A stretch of 11,256 nucleotides of DNA. Source: Alysiella sp. Its GTDB lineage: Bacteria > Pseudomonadota > Gammaproteobacteria > Burkholderiales > Neisseriaceae. Position 1 is the first letter of the stretch, and every line of letters begins with the position of its first letter. Position numbers and translations under genes: made by a program. Shown one piece after another: positions 6,431-11,256 of the stretch. Where the stretch lies: assembly GCF_030525755.1 (NCBI RefSeq), contig NZ_JAUNEC010000056.1, positions 1 through 11,256 on the forward strand. The letters are read 5' to 3'. Below the pieces are notes generated by a model that was not told where the DNA came from, searched no databases, and was given only the letters and a program-made list of their open reading frames with translations.

Positions 6431-7399
6431 ATGTACCACTTCACACCTCAATTAAACCGTTTTCAGGCAGCCAAAGTATTGGTGGTAGGCGATGTGATGC
6501 TAGACCGTTACTGGTTTGGCGATGTGAACCGCATTTCACCCGAAGCACCTGTTCCCATTGCCAAAATTGGCAAAACCGAGCATCGCGCTGGTGGTGCAGC
6601 AAATGTGGCTCGCAATATTGCCGCTTTGGGTGGACAAGTCGCGCTACTGTCAGTAGTAGGCAACGATGAAGCCGCCGATACCCTTACCCATTTATTGCAA
6701 CAAGACGGTATTGCCAACCACCTACAACGTGGCAACACACCTACCACACTCAAACTGCGCGTTTTGGCACGTCATCAACAACTGATTCGTTTGGATTTTG
6801 AAGAAGCACCCGATACAGGCTGCCTGAAAACCCTTCAAACACGTTACAATGAATTGGTCTCACAATACGATGTTGTTATTCTGTCCGACTACGGCAAAGG
6901 CGTATTGAATGAAGTCGCCGCCATGATTGCCAGCGCGCGCAAGGCAAACAAACCTGTTTTGATTGACCCCAAAGGTTCGGACTACACCAAATACGCTGGC
7001 GCAACCCTGCTCACGCCCAACCGTTCCGAATTAAAAGAAGCCATTGGTGCATGGTCAGATGAAGCAAATTTAACCGAAAAAGCCCAAAATTTGCGTGAAC
7101 AACTGGGTTTAGAAGCCCTATTGCTGACACGCAGCGAAGAAGGCATGAGTCTGTATCAAAAACACAATGTAGTGCATCAATCCACTCGTGCACAAGAAGT
7201 TTATGATGTTTCAGGCGCAGGCGATACCGTCATTGCCAGCATGGGTTTATGTTTGGCAGCAGGCTACCCTTTATCCGATGCCATGCACATCGCCAATGCT
7301 GCAGCAGGTGTGGTTGTTGCCAAGCTGGGAACAGCAACCTGTTCATTTACCGAATTACAAAATGCCCTAACTCAAAATGAATCATCTAATCCAAATTGA
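6431..7399 (+). CDS. hldA: D-glycero-beta-D-manno-heptose-7-phosphate kinase
   Basis: This enzyme phosphorylates heptose 7-phosphate at C1 in the ADP-L-glycero-D-manno-heptose pathway for the LPS/LOS inner core. The 322-aa product matches only the ribokinase (PfkB) half of HldE. The nucleotidyltransferase half is absent, consistent with the split HldA/HldC arrangement in Neisseriaceae. Visible features are the N-terminal VLVVGDVMLDRYWFGDVNRI, the sugar-site AGGAANVARNIAALGG segment, VILSDYGKGVL, and the PfkB signature DVSGAGDT with catalytic D265. The ATG at 6431 is chosen because it precedes the conserved start by a dozen residues. An upstream in-frame ATG at 6356 lies inside the NYN gene. 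Only 4 bp separate it from the NYN stop, so the two are probably cotranscribed. DUS copies lie at 6462-6472 and 6817-6828. Confidence 0.94.
   Translation: MYHFTPQLNRFQAAKVLVVGDVMLDRYWFGDVNRISPEAPVPIAKIGKTEHRAGGAANVARNIAALGGQVALLSVVGNDEAADTLTHLLQQDGIANHLQRGNTPTTLKLRVLARHQQLIRLDFEEAPDTGCLKTLQTRYNELVSQYDVVILSDYGKGVLNEVAAMIASARKANKPVLIDPKGSDYTKYAGATLLTPNRSELKEAIGAWSDEANLTEKAQNLREQLGLEALLLTRSEEGMSLYQKHNVVHQSTRAQEVYDVSGAGDTVIASMGLCLAAGYPLSDAMHIANAAAGVVVAKLGTATCSFTELQNALTQNESSNPN
6462..6472 (-). repeat. DUS 11-mer core near the hldA start
   Basis: The core GGCTGCCTGAA is present on the minus strand; the twelfth base does not match. It is translated as part of the FQAAK segment. Confidence 0.75.
6817..6828 (+). 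repeat. DNA uptake sequence, sim type, inside hldA
   Basis: A complete AGGCTGCCTGAA on the + strand, encoding the segment around TGCLKT, a surface-loop-like position in the kinase. Confidence 0.88.
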
Positions 7400-7412
7400 T
7401 TTCGTCTCCAAA

Positions 7413-7436
7413 CTTTAAGAACCCGAGTTCTTAAAG
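7413..7436. promoter_or_regulatory. Perfect 10-bp inverted repeat downstream of hldA
   Basis: CTTTAAGAAC and GTTCTTAAAG flank a CCGA loop, 13 bp after the hldA stop. The stem is AT-rich and no T-run follows, so an intrinsic terminator is unlikely. A symmetric protein-binding site or a small RNA hairpin fits better. It is unrelated to the DUS sequences beside it. Confidence 0.5.
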
Positions 7437-7450
7437 ATTTACCCAATGTT

Positions 7451-7461
7451 TTCAGGCAGCC
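7451..7461 (-). repeat. DUS 11-mer core in the hldA-glyQ spacer
   Basis: The core GGCTGCCTGAA is present on the minus strand. It is the first of three DUS elements within 90 bp. Confidence 0.8.
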
Positions 7462-7480
7462 ACAGAACACGACAAAAATA

Positions 7481-7495
7481 TTCAGGCAGCCTGAA
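7481..7495. repeat. Dual-dialect DUS 15-mer, first copy upstream of glyQ
   Basis: TTCAGGCAGCCTGAA, with sim-DUS on the minus strand and king-DUS on the + strand. It overlaps the -35 position of the weak glyQ promoter candidate. Confidence 0.88.
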
Positions 7496-7508
7496 AATCC
7501 AGTAAAAT
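7481..7508 (+). promoter_or_regulatory. Weak candidate promoter for glyQ
   Basis: TAAAAT (7503-7508, 5/6 to the -10 consensus) lies 16 bp after TTCAGG (7481-7486, only 3/6 to the -35), which is the DUS itself. A transcript from here would carry the second DUS 15-mer in its 5' leader, about 75 nt long. The evidence is thin. Confidence 0.25.
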
Positions 7509-7525
7509 GGCGCGGTTTATCGCTT

Positions 7526-7540
7526 TTCAGGCAGCCTGAA
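7526..7540. repeat. Dual-dialect DUS 15-mer, second copy upstream of glyQ
   Basis: A second TTCAGGCAGCCTGAA, 30 bp after the first. The two near-palindromes could pair with each other or each form a small hairpin. A T5 run (7546-7550) follows shortly after, so weak termination of hldA transcripts is possible. Confidence 0.88.
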
Positions 7541-7589
7541 ACGCCTTTTTGTTCCTTCTTTTATCCAGACTTTTTACAAAGAAAACATC

Positions 7590-8486
7590 ATGCTGACTTT
7601 TCAAGAAATCATTTTCAAATTACAAACTTATTGGGCGGCACAAGGCTGCGCGATTATTCAACCCTTTGACATGGAAGTGGGCGCAGGCACTTCGCACCCG
7701 TCCACTTGTTTACGCGCGTTGGGACCCGAGCCTTGGAATGTGGCGTATGTTCAACCCAGCCGCCGCCCAAAAGACGGTCGTTATGGCGACAACCCCAACC
7801 GTTTGCAGCATTATTATCAATTCCAAGTGGCGTTGAAACCCGCGCCCGACAATATTCAAGATTTGTATTTGGGCAGCCTGAAAGAATTGGGCATAGACCC
7901 GACCGTTCACGACATTCGCTTTGTGGAAGATGACTGGGAAAACCCGACTTTAGGTGCGTGGGGGTTGGGCTGGGAAGTGTGGCTCAATGGCATGGAAGTA
8001 ACCCAGTTTACTTATTTTCAACAAGTGGGCGGCATTGATTGTGCGCCTGTGTTGGGCGAGATTACTTACGGCATTGAACGCTTGGCGATGTATTTGCAAG
8101 GCGTTGAAAATGTGTATGATTTGGTGTGGACAAAAACGCCACAAGGCACGAATTTGACTTATGGCGATGTGTACCATCAAAACGAAGTGGAGCAATCCAC
8201 CTACAATTTTGAATATTCAGACGCAGAATGGCTGTTGCGCCAATTCAACGATTACGAAGCGCAAGCCAAACGCCTTTTGGAACAAGAAGATGCACAATTG
8301 GCTTTGCCAGCCTATGAATTGGTGTTGAAAGCAGGACACACCTTTAACCTGCTAGACGCACGCGGCGCGATTTCCGTAACCGAACGTGCCACTTACATCG
8401 GTCGCATTCGCACTTTGAGCCGCATTGTGGCGCAGAAATTTGTGGCAAGCCGCGAGGCTTTGGGTTTTCCTTTGTTGAAACAGTAA
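7590..8486 (+). CDS. glyQ: Glycyl-tRNA synthetase alpha subunit
   Basis: GlyQ is the class II catalytic subunit of the bacterial alpha2beta2 glycyl-tRNA synthetase, which activates glycine and charges tRNA-Gly in the cytoplasm. The 298-aa length is typical. Family-diagnostic segments are TYWAAQGCAIIQPFDMEVGAG near the N-terminus, STCLRALGPEPWNVAYVQPS (38-57) with the RRPKDGRYGDNPNR block after it, WEVWLNGMEVTQFTYFQQVGG, and a motif-3-like GIERLAMYLQ (161-170). The ATG at 7590 matches the universal MLTFQEII start; the ribosome site (AAAGAA) is weak. A king-type DUS 11-mer core is embedded at 7872-7882. Its partner glyS does not follow directly: two secreted-protein genes lie between them, so alpha and beta may still share a transcript but are 1.7 kb apart. 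Confidence 0.98.
   Translation: MLTFQEIIFKLQTYWAAQGCAIIQPFDMEVGAGTSHPSTCLRALGPEPWNVAYVQPSRRPKDGRYGDNPNRLQHYYQFQVALKPAPDNIQDLYLGSLKELGIDPTVHDIRFVEDDWENPTLGAWGLGWEVWLNGMEVTQFTYFQQVGGIDCAPVLGEITYGIERLAMYLQGVENVYDLVWTKTPQGTNLTYGDVYHQNEVEQSTYNFEYSDAEWLLRQFNDYEAQAKRLLEQEDAQLALPAYELVLKAGHTFNLLDARGAISVTERATYIGRIRTLSRIVAQKFVASREALGFPLLKQ
7872..7882 (+). repeat. King-type DUS core inside glyQ
   Basis: GGCAGCCTGAA on the + strand, encoding the segment around GSLKEL. The sim reading on the opposite strand is not present here. Confidence 0.6.
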
Positions 8487-8495
8487 GTTGTGTTT

Positions 8496-8510
8496 TTCAG
8501 ACTGCCTGAA
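8496..8510. repeat. Degenerate DUS-like hairpin after glyQ
   Basis: TTCAGACTGCCTGAA keeps the outer arms (TTTTCAG and CTGAAAA, 5-nt loop) but has GACTGCCTGAA, one base off the sim core. It starts 10 bp after the glyQ stop. Confidence 0.6.
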
Positions 8511-8531
8511 AATCATCAAATAGATGACATA

Positions 8532-9134
8532 ATGAAGAAAAAACAGCATTTAACCTTCATTTTATTGAATGGATTTTTTGCATTTGCTTTCTCTCATGCT
8601 TATGCTTCCCCCCCATCATGCGATTGCACCAAACCATCCGAGCTACGCAGTCATGCTGAAATGTTGTGTTTGCGTCATAAATGTGGCTATGAGATTGATT
8701 TTTCGAAAAAAGCCGTATTACCACAAAATGATATGGCAAAACTCAATCAGGCAGTAATATCGGTATTGGGGCGTGACCATTTGGAGAATTTGAATGATGC
8801 TGCAATTGAACATTTTGTAACCCAAAAAATCCGCCATTTGCCAGCATCGCGCCAAACCGTCATTCGCAATCACAGTCAAAAAGATGAGTTGTTTGCAATA
8901 TATTGGTATTTTGCCAATGGCTTGATTCAGTCATTGTCTGCTTTGCCTAAATTAAATGACCCGAATGCCGAAAAACTGCGCCAACAATGGTTGCATGATG
9001 TGCGTCAAACCGATGTGGATTTTGGCAAAGTGAGCGCGGAATCAGGTGTTTATCAAAGTGGCAAAGATTTTGATGAACTGATTCAGGAAATGAGCCAAGT
9101 CTTTGAACAGCACGGTTTACTCAGTATTGATTAA
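8532..9134 (+). CDS. Unnamed secreted protein between glyQ and glyS
   Basis: I do not recognise the family of this 200-aa protein. It has a strong signal peptide: MKKK, a hydrophobic stretch to about residue 21, and an AYA cleavage box before S26. The mature N-terminus is cysteine-rich (C30, C32, C46, C51), which would allow two disulfides or a metal site in the periplasm. The rest is helical and polar, with no further membrane segment. The ATG at 8532 is chosen over an in-frame GTG at 8490 because it gives a standard signal peptide. A C7 run (8608-8614) lies exactly at the cleavage-site codons. It begins 46 bp after the glyQ stop and is bounded by DUS-like palindromes on both sides (8496 and 9141). 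Confidence 0.82.
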   Translation: MKKKQHLTFILLNGFFAFAFSHAYASPPSCDCTKPSELRSHAEMLCLRHKCGYEIDFSKKAVLPQNDMAKLNQAVISVLGRDHLENLNDAAIEHFVTQKIRHLPASRQTVIRNHSQKDELFAIYWYFANGLIQSLSALPKLNDPNAEKLRQQWLHDVRQTDVDFGKVSAESGVYQSGKDFDELIQEMSQVFEQHGLLSID

Positions 9135-9140
9135 CGGATT

Positions 9141-9155
9141 TTCAGGCAGCCTGAA
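9141..9155. repeat. Dual-dialect DUS 15-mer between the two secreted-protein genes
   Basis: An intact TTCAGGCAGCCTGAA flanked by T and A runs, giving a small hairpin of TTTTCAGG and CCTGAAAA with loop CAG. It lies 7 bp after one stop codon and 22 bp before the next start. Confidence 0.88.
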
Positions 9156-9176
9156 AATGCCAAAAGGTTGAAAATC

Positions 9177-10154
9177 ATGAAATATTTGCCGATTTTGATG
9201 ATGATGTTGTTGCCACATTTGGCATTTGCCGAAGTGTCTGCCGAACAAGCGCGTGCAGAACGCGAACGCCAATGGCAAGCCGAATACGAACGTGAAATGG
9301 CGAAACAATTCCCAACCTTGCAGCAAGAAACCACTTTGGCAGGCATCACCATGCCCGCAGGCACAAAATTGGGATTGTTGAGCAAACACAGCGTTGGCGA
9401 AGAAGCAGTTAAACCCGAATATTTTGAAACAGCCGAATTTCCACAAGCGGTGATGTGGCAGGGTTTGCCGTTGAAGTCCATCCATCGCCGTTTGGACAGT
9501 TCGCATTGTTTTGAACGGCACAATTTTGATTTTGACCTGTGCAAAACGCTGCCTGAAAAAGAGCGTCAAACCCAAATTCATTGGGGTTGGTATTTGGATA
9601 CCGAATTAGCAAAACCAAGTAAAATCAACGGCTTTATCTGTAAAGACGAAGTGCATTGGAAACGCCCCGAAATCCTGAAACCTTACCCTATGGACAAAGT
9701 GCCAAACGTTTCTGCCGAGCAGCCTTCGCCCGAATTTGTGTTTGATATGTGCGTGTTGGCAGAAGGCAATGAATTTCAAAGCAAAAATGGCGAATTAAGT
9801 TTCAGGCTGCCTGAAAAAAGTCGTATTTTCCGTACGGGTTTCACGGGCGATTTTCCAGATATGTGGACGGGCAATGATTATGGCGATACTTTATCTTTTA
9901 ATTTGTTTGATTTAAAAGATGGAACATGGTATTTGGATTTAGCAAGCCGCGATTTACACGAAGTATCAGGTACGGTTGTGAAAAATACGCCAACTTGCCC
10001 GATTGAGCCACAATCTTATGTGGAATGGCATGCCAGCCAGCCTGAAACGTTGAAGGTTTACAGCAAAACGCCTGTTTCACAATGCGGCAAATTTAAAATT
10101 GAAAAGCTGAAAAATCCGCCACAACAAATGGAATTTTTGGATTTGATAATCTGA
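9177..10154 (+). CDS. Unnamed secreted protein upstream of glyS
   Basis: This is a 325-aa exported protein with no family that I can name. The signal peptide spans residues 1-18 (MKYLPILMMMLLPHLAFA, cleaved before EVSAEQ). A highly charged helix follows (about 22-42, rich in E, R and Q), then a beta-like region with TTLAGITMPAGTKLG and a Cys-containing central part. At least six cysteines occur in the mature protein, which suggests disulfides in the periplasm. There is no lipobox, membrane anchor or evident catalytic motif. The ATG at 9177 has AAAGG 9 bp upstream, and is preferred over a TTG at 9168. A DUS 15-mer is embedded at 9801-9815 and a 10-bp core at 9548. It follows the previous secreted-protein gene by 42 bp and precedes glyS by 62 bp, so cotranscription is likely. 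Confidence 0.82.
   Translation: MKYLPILMMMLLPHLAFAEVSAEQARAERERQWQAEYEREMAKQFPTLQQETTLAGITMPAGTKLGLLSKHSVGEEAVKPEYFETAEFPQAVMWQGLPLKSIHRRLDSSHCFERHNFDFDLCKTLPEKERQTQIHWGWYLDTELAKPSKINGFICKDEVHWKRPEILKPYPMDKVPNVSAEQPSPEFVFDMCVLAEGNEFQSKNGELSFRLPEKSRIFRTGFTGDFPDMWTGNDYGDTLSFNLFDLKDGTWYLDLASRDLHEVSGTVVKNTPTCPIEPQSYVEWHASQPETLKVYSKTPVSQCGKFKIEKLKNPPQQMEFLDLII
9801..9815. repeat. DUS 15-mer in the opposite orientation, inside a secreted-protein gene
   Basis: TTCAGGCTGCCTGAA, with sim-DUS on the + strand (9804-9815) and king-DUS on the minus strand (9801-9812). It is the reverse complement of the 15-mer found in the intergenic gaps and is in frame (FRLPE). Confidence 0.88.
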
Positions 10155-10162
10155 ATGTTATT

Positions 10163-10177
10163 TCAGTCAGTCTGAAA
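10163..10177. repeat. Degenerate DUS-like hairpin before glyS
   Basis: TTCAGTCAGTCTGAA differs from the intact 15-mer at two symmetric positions. The arms TTTCAG and CTGAAA are kept around a TCAGT loop. It lies 8 bp after the preceding stop. Confidence 0.55.
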
Positions 10178-10216
10178 AACTTTAATTGATTGATTTTAAT
10201 AAAACGAAAGAAAACA

Positions 10217-11256
10217 ATGTCCCAAACCCTTTTAATTGAATTACTTACCGAAGAACTCCCCCCCAAAGCCCTGAACAATTTGGGCAACCACTTCGCCGCC
10301 GCCATTGCCGAAGGCTTGGAAAAAGCGCAACTGATTGACGGCGAAACGAAATTCACTGCCTACGCATCGCCACGCCGTTTGGCGGTAGCCGTGCAAAATG
10401 TGAAAGCGGTGCAAGCCGACCAGCAAATCGTCAAAAAAGGCGTGTCGGTGGCGGTGGGCATGAAAGACGGTGTGCCAAGCAAGGCTTTGGAAGGCTTTGC
10501 GCGTTCGTGTGGCGTGGAAATCGGCAGCCTGAAAATCATCAATGACGGCAAACAAGATGTGTACGCGCATGAATTTACCCAATCAGGTCAAACACTTGCC
10601 GTTTTACTGGGCGACATCGTTCAGGCAGCCGTGAAAAAATTGCCCATTCCCAAAGTCATGCGTTGGGGCAGCAGCACCCACACCTTTGTGCGTCCTGTTC
10701 ACGGCTTGATGGCTTTGCATGGCAACCAAATTGTGCCGATTAACGTGCTGGGCTTGGACAGCAGCAATCAAACTTTGGGACACCGTTTCTTGTCGCAAGG
10801 CGCAATCGTGTTTGCCCAAGCCGATGATTATGCAACACAATTAGCCGAACAAGGCAAAGTCATCGCCCAATTTGCCGAACGCAAAAACCACATCAAATCT
10901 GAATTGGACAAAATCGCAGGCAGCCTGAACGCCACCGTTGCCGCCGATGAAAGTCTGTTGGACGAAGTAACCGCTTTGGTGGAATATCCCGTTGTTTTAC
11001 AAGCCAGTTTTGATGAAAAATTCTTGGCGGTGCCACAAGAATGCCTGATTTTGACCATGCAGCAAAATCAAAAATATTTCCCGCTTTTGGATAAAAACGG
11101 CAAATTGATGAACCAATTTTTACTGGTATCCAATTTGCAAACGGCTGATTCTTCACACATTATTCACGGTAATGGACGTGTTTTACGCGCACGTTTGTCG
11201 GACGCGGAATTTTTCTACAAGCAAGACCAAAAAGCGGATTTGGCAAGCCGTTTGCC
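10217..11256 (+). CDS. glyS: Glycyl-tRNA synthetase beta subunit, N-terminal half (runs off the window)
   Basis: GlyS is the beta subunit of bacterial glycyl-tRNA synthetase and is needed with GlyQ for tRNA-Gly binding and charging. About 346 codons are present, roughly half the usual length; the reading frame is open to the window end. The N-terminus MSQTLLIELLTEELPPKAL is diagnostic. It is followed by YASPRRLAV, VMRWGSSTHTFVRPVHGLMA, LGHRFLS and EVTALVEYPVV, all typical of GlyS. The C-terminal HD-like and anticodon-binding regions lie outside. The ATG at 10217 has GAAAG about 7 bp upstream. A C7 run (10258-10264) encodes the LPP of the conserved start. DUS cores lie at 10523-10533, 10620-10630 and 10918-10929. 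GlyQ, its partner, is 1.7 kb upstream. Confidence 0.98.
   Translation, partial: MSQTLLIELLTEELPPKALNNLGNHFAAAIAEGLEKAQLIDGETKFTAYASPRRLAVAVQNVKAVQADQQIVKKGVSVAVGMKDGVPSKALEGFARSCGVEIGSLKIINDGKQDVYAHEFTQSGQTLAVLLGDIVQAAVKKLPIPKVMRWGSSTHTFVRPVHGLMALHGNQIVPINVLGLDSSNQTLGHRFLSQGAIVFAQADDYATQLAEQGKVIAQFAERKNHIKSELDKIAGSLNATVAADESLLDEVTALVEYPVVLQASFDEKFLAVPQECLILTMQQNQKYFPLLDKNGKLMNQFLLVSNLQTADSSHIIHGNGRVLRARLSDAEFFYKQDQKADLASRL
10523..10533 (+). repeat. King-type DUS core inside glyS
   Basis: GGCAGCCTGAA on the + strand, coding for the GSLK segment, as in glyQ at 7872. Confidence 0.6.
10620..10630 (-). repeat. DUS 11-mer core, sim type, inside glyS
   Basis: TTCAGGCAGCC on the + strand, encoding the VQAAV stretch; the twelfth base is G, not T. 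Confidence 0.75.
10918..10929 (+). repeat. Complete king-type DUS inside glyS
   Basis: AGGCAGCCTGAA on the + strand, encoding the AGSLN segment. The sim 12-mer is not complete on the other strand. Confidence 0.7.

Noticed and set aside
7400..7589. A small RNA or riboswitch in the hldA-glyQ spacer
   Set aside because: The spacer is explained by one palindrome and three DUS copies; no riboswitch-like conserved core or T-box pattern could be identified.
9117..9581. A 154-aa minus-strand frame opposite the start of the second secreted-protein gene
   Set aside because: The + strand gene has a ribosome site and a textbook signal peptide; the minus frame shows no recognisable domain and is explained as its shadow.
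10258..10264. C7 run in glyS as a phase-variation switch
   Set aside because: It encodes the conserved LPP of an essential enzyme; a shift would be lethal, so it is taken as chance and as a caution for the C7 at 8608.

Overview
The window looks like chromosomal DNA from a member of the Neisseriaceae. The main evidence is a very dense set of DNA uptake sequences (DUS) with the core GGCTGCCTGAA, most often seen on the + strand as TTCAGGCAGCC. From memory of published DUS dialects, this is the 'sim' type (AGGCTGCCTGAA) of the Simonsiella/Alysiella/Kingella side of the family. Several copies instead read as the 'king' type (AGGCAGCCTGAA). Codon use, modest GC content and a separate heptose kinase gene fit the same group. 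The genus cannot be fixed from this sequence alone.

Layout: the 5' end of rnr (RNase R) leaves the window leftwards on the minus strand. Everything else runs on the + strand: a secreted DUF3108-type protein; aroE overlapping mtgA (shikimate dehydrogenase, peptidoglycan glycosyltransferase); a SCO-family copper lipoprotein; hisG (short form) overlapping an unnamed 247-aa gene; a 499-aa NYN nuclease/LOTUS-domain protein carrying a 111-bp tandem repeat; hldA (ADP-heptose pathway kinase); glyQ; two unnamed secreted-protein genes; and the 5' half of glyS, cut by the window end.

Most of the window is housekeeping: aromatic amino acid and histidine synthesis, cell wall, LPS heptose and glycyl-tRNA charging. 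The unusual parts are three. First, the pair of genes at 4123-6426: one is a recognisable NYN-LOTUS RNA-processing type protein with AT-hook-like repeats, and the other may be a degenerate, catalytically dead relative. Second, glyQ and glyS are separated by two exported-protein genes, with DUS-like palindromes in every gap. Third, the 15-mer TTCAGGCAGCCTGAA places two DUS dialects on opposite strands of one near-palindrome. No rRNA, tRNA, CRISPR array, insertion sequence or prophage gene was seen. No gene-free stretch exceeds 300 bases; the longest are 7400-7589 and 161-329.
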